Source of the DNA: Piliocolobus tephrosceles
Lineage: Eukaryota > Chordata > Mammalia > Primates > Cercopithecidae
Assembly (NCBI RefSeq): GCF_002776525.5
Contig: NC_045436.1
Span: 163,240,519 to 163,304,518 of the forward strand
Direction: 5' to 3'
Length of the DNA: 64,000 bases
The notes beneath the pieces are model-generated. The model saw only the letters and a program-made list of their open reading frames with translations, had not been told where the DNA came from and searched no databases. This document shows positions 1-10,799 of this stretch, in pieces. The translations under genes and the position numbers were made by a program. The stretch's first letter is position 1. Each line of letters opens with the position of its first letter.

Positions 1-236
1 GTTCATTTTATGGTTGTGATCTGCCACATTGTAATTTCAATATTATACAATTTCTATGAAAGAATAAAAGATGTGGAAACAATTCCCAAGTCATTTCCCA
101 AGGTTAATATAACATTGACACAAATACTCCACAAGGACAGTACAAGCACAGAAAATTATAGACACATCTCACATATTACACAGACTCAAAACTCCCAAAA
201 CAATATCATCATGGCAAACCAAATACCAGAAATGAG
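1..236 (+). mobile_element. Old L1 fragment, reverse transcriptase region of ORF2
   Basis: Translation on the plus strand gives 'KVNITLTQILHKDS' followed by 'ENYRHIS'. This aligns with the 'EANIILIPKPGRD ... ENFRPIS' part of the L1 reverse transcriptase, which is also present in the young L1 at 53180-53250. It is diverged and cut off by the window start, and it ends in an A-rich tract near 240. It is an ancient L1 remnant with no coding function. Confidence 0.6.
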
Positions 237-404
237 TTAAAAAAGAAAAAAAAACTGAAACTAGGTCATAACCAGTTTCGGTTTCTTATAAGACAGGAGT
301 CTGGTTCAACTTTACAAAATCTTGTAACGAACCATTTCTGGTAATACGGTAGGCTGGGTTTGCATACTGACCCTTCCACTAAAACCAACAAAAGTTCAAA
401 ATAA

Positions 405-711
405 GTCTGGGTGCAGTGGCTCATGCCTATACTCCCAGCGCTTTGAGAGGTCGAGACAGGTGGATCACCTGAGGTCAGAAGTTCAAGACCAGCCTGGCGA
501 ACATGATGAAACCCAGTCTCTACTAAGAATACAAAAATTAGCCAGGCGTGGTGGCGCAAGCCTGTAGTTCTACCTACTCAGGGACTGAAGCAGGAGAATT
601 GCTTGAACCCAGGAGGCAGAGGTTGCAGTGAGCCACTGCACTCCAGCCTGAGTGACAGAGTGATACTCTGTCTCAAAAAAAAAAAAAAACAAAACCAATA
701 ATAATAATTAA
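405..711 (+). mobile_element. Alu (older S-type)
   Basis: This has the Alu left and right arms and a long A tail from about 676. A stretch is missing just before 'ccactgcactccagcctg', where 'gagccgagatcgcg' would normally stand. Confidence 0.9.
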
Positions 712-998
712 AATAACATTTTTAAAAGTCATCTTACAAGCATCAAAGGACTGGCTAGAAAGTAAGTAATGCTCTGACCAGAGATCAAAGAGAGGTGGAC
801 AACCCAGAGAGCAGAGGAGCCCTTTAACGTGTGATGACCTTCAGCATGAAGGCATTAATTGAATCCTGGAAAGTTAATCCTCAGTTTGTCACTGCTCTGC
901 AAGTACAGGAGACAAGGCCTAAGGTGGAGACAAATACAGGAGACAAGGCTGCACAAAGTGAGGAAAATAATAGGAAACATTCTCCTCCAAAGCAAGGA

Positions 999-1525
999 TG
1001 CCAAAAGAAAAATTATTCAATGACGCTTGTGAAAGCATGGTAAGGCAGACTTTACTAAGGACCACTGTGAAAGATATAAGGTCCCCTGCAATTTTTTTTC
1101 AGTGGAGGAGAGAGATTGGGCCCAATTCTGAATGCGGCCCAGGCAAGTGGGAATTTATAACCAAGGAGCAAGGTAAGGGTCAGTGGATGGAAAATTACTA
1201 AGATAAAACATCAGGGATAAGGAGGATTCTGGCTAAACCCACCTGCCAGGATGTCTGTGGAAGGCTGTTCATGTGATCTGACATTACCCCAGGACGTGGG
1301 TGGAGGATGAGGCATATGATCAAGAATGATCAGATGTTGGGGGTGGGAGGGTTCTTGCTAAAATGACTTAGTAGGGTTCTTTGATAAAACTAGATTTGAT
1401 AAGAGAGTGCACAGACAGGCCTAAGAAAAAGTTCAGAAGTCTGACTGAAGTTTGGCCACACAAAGAATCTTTGCCAGGACTTGTCCTCAAAATAAGGGTA
1501 TACTAGAAACAACACTTTCATTCTA
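999..1525 (-). mobile_element. Probable solitary ERV1-type LTR
   Basis: Read on the minus strand, the block has retroviral LTR features: a TATA-like 'ttataaattcccactt', then 'aatctctctcctccact', then a decayed polyadenylation region 'tagtaaagtctgccttacc' and 'tgctttcacaagcg'. The ends can be placed at TG/CA-like dinucleotides, giving about 527 bp. I see no clear target-site duplication and no internal retroviral sequence, and I do not name a family. Confidence 0.5.
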
Positions 1526-2012
1526 CACTCTCAGACGTCTACAAGAAGAAGTAGCTGTCTGAAGTCTATCCTGTAACAAAGCGGGAAAAGTACTCTGAAG
1601 AAGTTTTAACACAACCAGTTCTCACACTGATCTGCAGCCTGACTTGGCAGAAACTGGGTGGCCCAAAAAACCTCAAGCAGAGAATTTTGTTTACAAGTGT
1701 CCTCGAAATGGGCAGAAAGGTCAAAATGGCGGTAGTTGGAAGGAAAAGACTTCATAGTGACTTATATAACCATGGGTTGAGAGCAAAATATGGAAAGAGA
1801 AGAAACAACCATGTCATCAAAAGACAGAGGAAGAGTTAGAGAAGGATGAATTTGAGAGGCGGTCTACAAGCAGATGGAGAGTAGGATGGAGAGAGGCAAG
1901 AAAAGGAGGACCTTTCTACTGGCGGTCACAAAATTAACTGAGTGGTTTTTTAGTTCGAAGCTGTGGCCCTGAGGTTGCTTGTCCCTCATCTCCCAGATCT
2001 TTAAGATTATTT
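1526..2012. other. Unassigned stretch
   Basis: No repeat family, RNA gene or convincing reading frame is recognised. It could be more retroviral sequence attached to the LTR on its left, but that is a guess. Confidence 0.4.
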
Positions 2013-2298
2013 TGTGGCTCACACCTATAATCCCAACACTTTGGGAGGCCGAGGCAGGTGGATCACCTGAGGTCAGGAGTTCAAGACCAGCCTGACCAAC
2101 ATGGCAAAACCCCATCTTTGCTAGAAATACAAAAATTAGCCAGGCATGGTGGTGGGCACCTGCAATCCCAGCTACTCCAGAGGCTGAGGCAGGAGAAACG
2201 CTTGAACCCACGAGGCAGAGGTTGCAGTGAGCCGAGATCGCGCCATTGCAGTCCAGCTTTGGTGACAAGAGTGAAATTCTGTTCTAAAAAAAAAAAAG
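2013..2298 (+). mobile_element. Alu, slightly 5'-truncated
   Basis: The Alu body starts at 'tggctcacacctataatcc' and ends in an A run at 2286-2297. Direct repeats of about 12 bp, 'aagattattttg' on the left and 'aagattatgttg' on the right, mark the insertion. Confidence 0.92.
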
Positions 2299-3190
2299 AT
2301 TATGTTGTGGACTTCCCTTAGGCAGCGGCTAATGCCCCAAGGCAATTGCGTTTTCCCATTTTAAATCTAAGGCTGCCACAAAGTGGTAAAATCTAGGAGT
2401 CCCTTTCTGAGCTTTTCTACTCTTCAGTGGTATCTGCAAATTACAGAAATCCCCCTTGCTTCCGTGATTACTTTGATGTAGTTAAGGCCTAGAATTTGCA
2501 GGTCCCTGGTTAACATGTAGGAAGACTTAACAATGAGACAGGCGCATACATAACAGTGATCTTAAGCATGGTTCAGCAAAGGGATTGAGAGAATTTCACA
2601 GGGCACAGCCCATCCAGATACAAGGCTGTTTTAGTCCAAAATTCCTTTACACAGACCATCTCCAGCTGGAAAGAATTCATTGGCGTAGAATATATTATTG
2701 AACTGGTAGCCCGTATGTATAGCGAAAAGGAAGTGTAGGCAGAACATGTGTTTGTAAATAGCATTACCACGTTTTCTGCTTTGGAGAGAAACAGCTGGAA
2801 TATAAGCTGGAAGCTTTCTGCATTGTTCCTCATTATTTCAGTGGCCTGAAGCCCCAGAATGCAGAATGACTTCTCACATGTATTGATCATTGGAAGGTCT
2901 CAGCCACTTGCACCCTCATTCACTGAGAAATTACTTAGTGTTTCTTTAGTGTCATAGTTTCCTCTCTTTACTTTGCCGGAGTACTCAGAGTGGGAAAAAA
3001 TATGAGGTTATTATTTGACATTAGGATTTTACATACATGTAGAAAGTATGTCCCATAATATCAGAACCTTGATCTGAGTCTGTGACCCCCTGAAAGAAAT
3101 CTATTTGTAGAGCAATTTATTTTTGACACTAATACTACTTGGAAACCCTTAGCCCATCCAAAGAGCAGATAAGGAACAACCAGGACATGG
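2299..3190. other. Unassigned stretch
   Basis: A 105-codon minus-strand frame lies at 2573-2890 but resembles nothing I recognise. No repeat consensus is recognised either. Confidence 0.4.
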
Positions 3191-3808
3191 GGTTTGAACA
3201 GACATTTCTCAAAAGAAGACATTCATACAGCCAACAGACGCATGAAAAAATGCTCATCATCACTCGCCATCAGAGAAATGCAAATCAAAACCACAGTGAG
3301 ATACCATCTCACACCAGTTAGAATGGCAATCATTAAAAAGTCAGGAAACAACAGGTGTTGGAGAGGATGTGGAGAAATAGGAACACTTTTACACTGTTGG
3401 TGGGATTGTAAACTAGTTCAACCATTATGGAAAACAGTATGGCAATTCCTCAAGGATCTAGAACTAGATGTACCATATGACCCAGCCATCCCACTACTGG
3501 GTATATACCCAAAGGATTATAAATCATGCTGCTATAAAGACACATGCACACGTATGTTTATTGCGGCACTATTCACAATAGCAAAGACTTGGAATCAACC
3601 CAAATGTCCATCTGTGACAGACTGGATTAAGAAAATGTGGCACATATACACCATGGAATACTATGCAGCCATAAAAAAGGATGAGTTTGCGTCCTTTGTA
3701 GGGACATGGATGCAGCTGGAAACCATCATTCTTAGCAAACTATCACAAGAACAGAAAACCAAACACTGCATGTTCTCACTCATAGGTGGGAACTGAACAA
3801 TGAGATCA
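3191..3808 (+). mobile_element. Young L1 fragment, ORF2 3' end, truncated at both ends
   Basis: About 200 codons of the ORF2 C-terminus are open, including the cysteine-rich 'CWRGCGEIGTLLHCWWDC'. The translation differs from the matching part of the L1 at 51198-55736 at only five residues, so this is a recent monkey-lineage L1. It starts inside ORF2. It stops about 13 bp after the ORF2 stop codon, at 'aacaatgagatca', with no L1 3' UTR or poly(A), and directly abuts the end of the Tigger-type element. A normal L1 insertion is truncated only at its 5' end. Confidence 0.92.
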
Positions 3809-4251
3809 CAGTTGACTCTTGAACAATGCAGGGGTTAGAGGAACTAATCTCCCCCCACCAGTTGAAAATCCACGTACAACTTTTGACTCCTCCAAAAACT
3901 TAATTCCTAATAGCTACTGTTGGCCTGAAGCCTTACTAATAACATAGTCGATTAACACGTATTTTGTACATTATATGTATTATGTACTGTATTCTTACAA
4001 TAAATTAATCTAGAGAAGAGAAAATGTTATTAGGAAAACCATAAGGAAGACAAAATATGTATACTATTCCTTAAGTGGAAGTGGATCGTCGTAAAGACCT
4101 TTACCCTGATCGTCTTCACATTGAGTAGGCTGAAAGGAGAGGAGGAAGAGGAGTGCTTGGTCATGCTATATCAGATGTGGCATAGGTGGAAGAAAATTCA
4201 CGCATAAGTGGATTCATGCAGTTCAAACCCGCATTGTTCAAAGGTCAACTG
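3809..4251 (+). mobile_element. Tigger/MER2-type non-autonomous DNA transposon
   Basis: The ends form inverted repeats: 'cagttgactcttgaacaatg' at the left and its near complement 'cattgttcaaaggtcaactg' at the right. Internal sequence such as 'gttgaaaatccacgtacaac' and 'gtggaagtggatcgtcg' matches my memory of a pogo/Tigger-derived element. It is about 443 bp and non-coding. The TA duplication expected for this superfamily is not evident, and on the left the L1 fragment has replaced the flank. Confidence 0.8.
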
Positions 4252-4667
4252 TGCTCATTTTCTAAATGAGTGCAGAACCCCTACCCACCCAGTGGAGCGC
4301 TATATAGTACTGGCCTCCCGGCTTTATATGTTATTGGAATGGGAGAGTTCTGATTCCCCTCAGAATTAGTCTGAGGGGTGTCGTCTGCTTGCTTTTCCCA
4401 CAGCTGGTCTTCTAGTTCTGACATTCAGCTGCTTGCGCTTGTGTCTGTGCCCACTAAGGTCTCGGGTTTATATGGGCACAGGTTGGGGGGCATGGAGGAC
4501 CAGAGTGGTCTTGAAAAATGCAACATTTGGGCATGAAAACAGGAGTCCCCATTCTCACCTAGGTCCATGGGGAAAAGGTCCAAGGGTGGAGCCCACTCCA
4601 GGGACCCCATTCTTCCCTACCCAGCACTTTTCTGCCCACCTCCCGTATCATTATAAATAGAAAAAAT
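4252..4667. other. Possible LTR fragment
   Basis: The part from about 4425 ('gtctgtgcccactaagg', 'tttatatgggcacagg', 'gcaacatttgggcatgaaa') recalls an endogenous-retrovirus LTR, but I cannot name the family or find both ends. The rest is unassigned. Confidence 0.3.
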
Positions 4668-4972
4668 GGTCCGGGCACAGTGGCTCATGCCTGTAATCCC
4701 AGCATTTTGGGAGGCTGAGGTGGGTGAATCACCTGAGGTCAGAAGTTCGAGACCAGCCTGGCCAACATGGTGAAACACCGTCTCTACTAGAAATACAAAT
4801 ATTAGCTGGGCATGTTGGCGCACGCCTATAGCCCTGGTGACTGGGAGGCTGAGGCAGGAGAATCACTTGAACCTGGGAGGCAGAGGTTGCAGTGAGCTGA
4901 GGTAGTGCCACTGCACTCCAGCCTGGGCGACAGAGCAAGACTCTGTCTCAAAAACAATAAAATAAATAAATA
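4668..4972 (+). mobile_element. Alu
   Basis: A full-length Alu with an A-rich tail 'aaaacaataaaataaataaa'. The flanks 'taaatagaaaaaatgg' and 'taaatagaaaaatgg' are the target-site duplication. Confidence 0.93.
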
Positions 4973-6018
4973 AATAGAAAAATGGAGCAGAACACATGAT
5001 GAGATACTGTTATTTGAGAAAATCAAAGCACCCTGCTCTTATTGTTATTATTCTATTATACCCCAGTGTGTCACTTTATGAAACAACAAGACTAGGACAG
5101 GGAGCAGGGAATTAGGCCATGGGAAGTTTATCGGGATACAGCCGGAGCCTGTGAACAAGGAGACTAAATAGCTTACAATGTTTAGGTGGCCTTTGAAGAC
5201 TCATATCTCCAATTTGTAGATCAGGTAGTGAGGTGTTGGGGAACAGAATAGAAGTGACAATAGGGAGGAGTGACACTTTGTGATGGAAGAACACTTAGCA
5301 GTTGGATCACCTCAAGAATTTGCCTTTTAAATACTACAATTGGCTAATACAGGAAATAAAATTTTCCTGGGTCTTCAATAATTCCTATACATCCAATGAG
5401 CAATGCTTGTAAATAATGTAAACCTAATGTTTTCTTAGATGAGATAAAACTGTATATGATTACTTCTTAAAGTCATAAATTAAATACTGCATATTATTTA
5501 AATAGCCATTTTAAATTATTTAAGACTGTGACTCCACTGGCCAATAATATGTTTATCATTAGCATATACAATATCAACAAGGCAGAGCTTCCTTCTTAAC
5601 ATTTCTGTACTTAGTTATAAATATTCTCAGGTTGAAAAACATGCTAATTCATGTGAAGAAAACAATTCCCATACCTGTTAGTTGATGTTATTGAGAGAAA
5701 TTTACCTCACAAGGATATTATTTGTTGCTATGGTTGCTGAACCCAATTTTTGTTACACCAGTGATTTCAAAACTCTGAGAGGATCAGTTAGCCTACTTCC
5801 ATGGATTCAGGTTATCTGTATGATCTAATTCTTTAGTCTCGTAAGAGTTCTTTCACTCAAGTTGGAAAACTTCAAGTAATAGAAAGGTGATTCCTCTTCT
5901 AATTCTGAAGGTCTTTGCCCTTGATGGGCTCCTGAGAAATGTAACTTTAAATCCTTTGGGCCTGATGACTCTTAAAATTATTTTATTCTTAGAACTATAA
6001 AACCAAAAAAAAAAATTG
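4973..6018. other. Unassigned, AT-rich
   Basis: No repeat family, RNA gene or long reading frame is recognised. Composition becomes increasingly A+T-rich toward the palindrome that follows. Confidence 0.4.
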
Positions 6019-6450
6019 AACAAGCAAAATTACTTTTGCACCAACTGAATGCATATATATCAGCATATGTACTCATATATTATTGGTAATACATAATTAT
6101 ATATAATAATGACATATATCATATATATCATTATATATAAACATATATATCAAAATTATATATGTTTACATATAATGGTAGATTACTTATTAATATGATG
6201 TTATATATTATATGTTAATGTATGTCATGCTATATTAATATATAAATATATTAATATAATATATTATCACAATATATTAATATATAATCATGATATATGA
6301 ACATGTATCAATATATTATATATCTATATAATGTATACTATTATATATAATACATCAATATATAATATGTATCATTATATATTACCAATAATATATGAGA
6401 ACATATGCTTATATATGTATTAAATTGGTGCAAAAGTAATTGTGGTTTTT
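6019..6450. repeat. Long imperfect AT-rich palindrome with MADE1-type ends
   Basis: The outer 75 or so bases of each arm are reverse complements. The left arm reads 'attacttttgcaccaa', 'gcatatgtactcatatat', 'tattggtaat'. The right arm, reverse-complemented, gives the same series with a few mismatches. The outermost part of each arm is a MADE1 (mariner-type) terminal sequence, and the homology runs on into AT-rich DNA that is not MADE1. The middle, about 6110-6360, is almost pure A+T and also partly self-complementary. Confidence 0.8.
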
Positions 6451-6500
6451 GTCTTTTTTCTTTTAAATGGCAAAGTCCGCAATTACTTTTGCACCAACCC
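6422..6500 (+). mobile_element. MADE1 mariner-derived miniature element
   Basis: This is a near-complete 80-bp MADE1: 'ttggtgcaaaagtaattgtgg' at the left and its complement 'ccgcaattacttttgcacca' at the right, around a short loop. MADE1 is a short non-autonomous relative of Hsmar1. The two arms pair almost perfectly, so a transcript would fold into a hairpin like those of the miR-548 family. Confidence 0.92.
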
Positions 6501-6729
6501 AATATGTATATATACACAATCTAATTTGAATATTTTATGTCTGATTTAAGGTCACAACTTGTGGTATCATTCTACTCATATTCCCTTTGAGTCAGAAAAT
6601 GCATTGAGCTGACACATTTACACTTTTTGTTTCTAGACTATTTAGCCATACAATAAATTAGTTAATAACACTAACATGATTGAATAACAAGACTCAACAC
6701 TTCGTTTATTTTTTTCTCTTTTGCACATT

Positions 6730-7010
6730 ATTATGGACTAATAGTTTTTCAGATTTACAGTGTGTCAACTGACAAAAACTATTATCCTCCTTTTGGTGCT
6801 CGAATTGTCTCAAGCACACCTTAAATTGGTTTCTGTGGTCTTTTGACATAACACCATTAATCTTCAAAGGCTTCCCTGTGTCCTGGCACAACCTGATAGT
6901 AGAGTTTCACATTGTACTTTCCAGTCCATATACGGAATCAACCATTTTCTAAGAGGTCCTGTGCTCTTGAACACTAGAGTAGATCACAGAATGACCTTGC
7001 CCTGGACCTT
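6730..7010. mobile_element. Old L1-type fragment
   Basis: 'ttggtgctcgaattgtctc', 'tctgtggtcttttgacat', 'cctggcacaacctgat' and 'ttgtactttcc' occur in the order I remember from an abundant block of ancient L1 families. Orientation and subfamily are not assigned. Confidence 0.4.
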
Positions 7011-8209
7011 GTCAGTGCACAGGGCTATAACCAATGTTTTCCAGCACTAGAACACCACAGTTTATATTAATCTTTCCAATAGTGCAGCTTTCCTATTTAA
7101 ACTATTGATTCAGTTATTACGTCTCCTTTTTCTTACACTGAAACTGTTGACTTGCAATGAAAGAAATTACTTACTTGCTTTACCAACAATACAAAAAAAA
7201 AAAAAAAATTCTAAAGTAACAATTTAAAATTTAATCCAAACAAAAAATAGCTACCAAAGTTCACATGCTTAGGCAGTTTCTTTTGTTTTTAGACTGCATT
7301 CCAGGAAGCATTTGAAGTCAAATTAATTTGTTCTAGATTTCTGTGGCTATATAAGCACTTATCTGATGGACAGTTTGGTTTGACTATTTTAGTTCACTTT
7401 CACTTTGAGAGTATTGGCATTAGAATGGCTATACTGGAGCACTCTATAAAAGTGGAGGCTTTCGAACACTCCCATTTTCTTGGAGATTGTTGGTAAAAGG
7501 AGAAAGAAGCTACTCTCTACTAGTCCACTGGGAAATAATAGGAAACCTCAGCTCAGTTTCCAAACTTTTCATGTACAGAAATTTTGTTTCACCACTGGGT
7601 TACCCATCTAGAGGAAGTATGAAAGACCATTTATATAATGTATATACACACAAGATATAAATATATGTGTATAAATAATATATACAGGCATATAGTGAAT
7701 GACCAGATTTTTTAAATTGTTTCTTCTATTTTTTATTTTCTAGCAATAAGAACCTACATATTTTCATATATTCATTTCATTTTTGTTAACTCTACAAATT
7801 CCTATCTTGCTCTTAAAGCTTTCAAATTTATTTTCATTCCTTCTCTGAGCAACAAGCTCTTCTTTGTTTTATGATATACCTCTTCCCCTTGCCAGTCATG
7901 CTATCAATTGTTACATCAAAGCTTACAACATACAAATTCAAATAAGATTTCAACATTGAACCTCAATGGGAAGTAACTTTTTTGCCTAAGTAATACCCAA
8001 ACATCTTTAAAAACAAATTCATAATGCTGAATTTATTCACTACTTCAAGATCATTGTGCTGAATTCAGTCATTACTATTGGTCCTATATTGGCTATTTCA
8101 GCTATTGCTAAATCCTGAAGGCTATAAGTTGGCAACTCGTAGGCTGGTCCAGCTCACCAAAATATTTGGTTCATGTGGTGTTAGCCTGCAAAATAATTGT
8201 TTAATAATG
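7011..8209. other. Unassigned stretch
   Basis: It contains a 17-base A run near 7193 and a TA-rich patch at 7630-7700. A possible hAT-type fragment lies near 8110-8190 ('ggctggtccagctcacc'), too diverged to call. No genes are seen. Confidence 0.35.
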
Positions 8210-8249
8210 ACAAAGTACATGTAACACAAAATTTACCCTCTTAATTATT

Positions 8250-8559
8250 TTTTATTTTATTATTTTATTTTATTTTTGAGACAGAGTCTCACTCTGTTGC
8301 CCAGGCTGGAGTGCAGTGGCATGATCTCAGCTCATTGCACCCTCCACTTCCAAGGTTCAAGAGATTCTCATGCCTCAGTCTCCCAAATAGCTGGGATTAT
8401 AGGCACCTGCCACCATGCCCAGCTAATTTTTGTATTTTTAATAGAGACAGGCTTTCGCCATGTTGGCCAGGCGGGTCTTGAACTCCTGATCTCAAGTGAT
8501 CCATCTCCTTTGGCCTCCCACAGTGCTGAGATTATAAGTGTGAGCCATGGTGCCTGGCC
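8250..8559 (-). mobile_element. Alu, minus strand
   Basis: The T-rich tail 'attttattattttatttta' precedes 'gagacagagtctcactctg'. The flanks 'tcttaattatt' and 'tcttaatcatt' are the likely target-site duplication inside the old L1. Confidence 0.92.
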
Positions 8560-8970
8560 ATCTTAATCATTTGTAAGAGTACAGTTCAGTGGTATTAAGC
8601 ACATTCATATTGCTGTGCAGCCATCACCAGAACTTTTTATCTTACGAAACTGAAACTCTATATCCATTTAAAAATTCCTCATTTTCTCCTCCCCACCCCA
8701 GTCCCTGGCAACTATCATTTCACTTTGGGTCTCTATGAATTTCACTGCTCTAGGTACCTTATACAAGCAGAACTATACAGTATTTATCTTTTTGTGAGTG
8801 GTTTATTCCACTTAGCTTAATGTCCTCGAGGTTCATTCATGTTGTAGCATGTGTCAGAATTTCCTTTCTTTTTATGGCGAAATAATGCTTTTATACATAT
8901 AAATGTGCTATATGTATATACTACATTTCATTTAACCATCCATCTGCCGATAGAAAGTTGAGTGGCTTCC

Positions 8971-9492
8971 GGCTGCTTCTCTCTGGCTCAGGCCCGTCGC
9001 TCCGACAGGATGTGCTAGTGTCATGGACTTCATACTGCTAGGAAGCTCCGTAGTCACTGACGAGACCAGAAGTGGCATGATAAATAGTACAAGAAAGCCC
9101 ATTTGGGTACAGCCCTGAAGGCCAACCCTTTTGGAAGTGCTTCTCGTGCAAAAGGAATCGTGCTGGAAAAAGTAGGAGTTGACGCCCAACAGCCAAATTC
9201 TGCCATTAGGAAGTGCGTCAGGGTCCAGCTGATTAAAAATGGCAAGAAAATCACAGCCTTTGTACCCAACGATGGTTGCTTGAACTTAATTCCGGAAAAC
9301 AATGAAGTTCTGGTTGCTGGATTTGGTCACAAAGGTCATGCTGTTGGTGATATTCCTGAGAGTCCGCTTTAAGGTTGTCAAAGTAGCCAATGTGTCTCTT
9401 TTGGCCCTATCCAAAGGCAAGAAGTAAAGACCAAGATCATAAATTTTAATGGTGAAAACACTGTAGTAATGAATTTTCATTTGCCCCAAAAA
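8971..9492 (+). pseudogene. RPS23P: RPS23 processed pseudogene (40S ribosomal protein uS12)
   Basis: This is an intronless copy of the mRNA for RPS23, a 143-residue protein of the small ribosomal subunit's decoding centre. The 5' UTR begins with 'ggctgcttctctctggctc'. The start codon is near 9009, and the copy runs to the 3' UTR and a short A run. Identifiable protein blocks include 'KANPFGSASRAKGIVLEK', 'QPNSAIRKCVRVQLIKNG' and 'TAFVPNDGCLN'. It cannot encode RPS23. Codon 3 is a stop; two more stops follow where CGA and CAG codons have become TGA and TAG. A one-base insertion near 9360 shifts the frame, and an AAG-GAA has become AAG-TAA near the end. A 19-bp duplication, 'agaaagttgagtggcttcc' (8952-8970 and 9493-9511), flanks it, as expected for L1-driven retrocopying. 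The surrounding sequence is an old L1, so no promoter is implied. Confidence 0.96.
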
Positions 9493-9925
9493 AGAAAGTT
9501 GAGTGGCTTCCACCTGTTGGCTGTTAGGAATAATACCGCTATGAACATAATTGTACAAATATCTCTTTGAGAATCTGGTTTTAATTATTTGGGGTTTATA
9601 CCCAGAAGTAAAATTGCTTGATCATATGGTAATTCTAGTTTTGATTTTTAGGAGAACTGCCATATTATTTTCCACAGCAATTACACCATTTTACATTTTC
9701 ACCAACAGACCACAAAAGTTCCAATTTCTCTATACCTTCACCATCACTTGTTACTTTCTTTTTTACATATATAATGGCCATGATAATGAATATGAGATGG
9801 TATCTCATTGTGATTTTGATTTGTACTTCCCTACTGATTAGTGATGTTGAATATCTTTTCATGTGCTCTTTGGTCATTTGTATATCTTCTTTGGAGAACT
9901 ATCTACTCAAAACCACACAATAGTT

Positions 9926-10401
9926 TAAATTGCTTTGAGCTAGGAATCCTAGAGTAGGCTTTGACCCCAGGGCTTCGGAGATTATCAATTCTGGCAGGTT
10001 ATGAGGGAGAGAGGCATGTGAGGAACCCACTGAGGGCCATGAGCCACCCTCCACCCCAGGATTACTGTCTCAACTACCCACCTCGCCCTGCACTGAACTT
10101 CATGTATATCAGCTCCATTCATTTTAAAAAACACTTGGCCTAAGGCAAATAAGGACCTTGGAGAGCAGTTTGAGGATAATCTTTCAGAGCCCTGCCTAAC
10201 CTAGAAGAAGCTATCAATGTCTACCACCACATTTCTTTACATATATTTCCCTATTCCCTCCCACCAAGCTCAACCTCAATTCATCAGAGCTCAGTAGCAT
10301 CTGCTCCTTTTGGAAGAGGCTTTTGTGCTCTACTTCAAGACTCTGTCCACCAATCCCAATTGTATTCTCTACTGCTTGCCCTGTTATACTAAATTTGGTC
10401 C
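9926..10401. other. Unassigned stretch
   Basis: No repeat or gene is recognised between the old L1 and the MLT1 LTR. Confidence 0.4.
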
Positions 10402-10613
10402 ATGTATTAGTCTCCTTGGGCTGCCATAATAACATACAAAAGTCTGGGTGTCTTAAAAAAAATAGATATTATTTTCTCACAACTGTGGAGCCTAGAAGTT
10501 CATAGTCAAGGCGCTGACAAGCTCAGTTTCTGTTGAGGGCTCTCTTCCTGACTTGCAGACTGCCACCTTCTTGCTGTGTCTTCAATATCACCTTTCTTCT
10601 TTTTATATGTAGA

Positions 10614-10644
<31 letters not shown>

Positions 10645-10799
10645 TCCTTATTCTATAAGGCTACTGGTCTTATCAGGTTAGGGTCCCATTCTTATAACTT
10701 TTTTCACCTGAGTTACCTCTTAAAGATACTATTTTCAAAACAGTCACATGGGGGGTTAACGGGGTGAATTTTCAGGGAGCACAATTTAGTCCAGAACAA
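10402..10799 (-). mobile_element. MLT1-type MaLR LTR, minus strand
   Basis: The order 'gtattagtctccttgggctg', 'ttttctcacaactgtggag', 'cttgctgtgtcttc', 'gggtcccattcttataac', 'ggagcacaatttagtcca' is the reverse complement of an MLT1 LTR. A (CT)n tract of about 30 bp lies inside at 10612-10642. Confidence 0.85.

Larger units (their letters stand above)
8210..9925 (-). mobile_element. Old L1 (L1M-type), minus strand, interrupted twice
   Basis: 'gtacagttcagtggtattaa', 'gttcattcatgttgtagcat', then after the pseudogene 'cagaagtaaaattgcttgat' and 'gatggtatctcattgtgat' are the reverse complement of old L1 ORF2 and 3' sequence. An Alu (8250-8559) and the RPS23 pseudogene (8971-9492) sit inside it. Confidence 0.8.

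Noticed and set aside
6050..6420. AT repeats as a replication origin or matrix attachment site
   Set aside because: Only base composition supports this; the palindrome explains the structure better.
9103..9372. An 89-codon frame encoding most of ribosomal protein RPS23
   Set aside because: It starts at a TTG, upstream codons hold three in-frame stops, the 3' end is frameshifted, and it is flanked by target-site duplications. It is a processed pseudogene.
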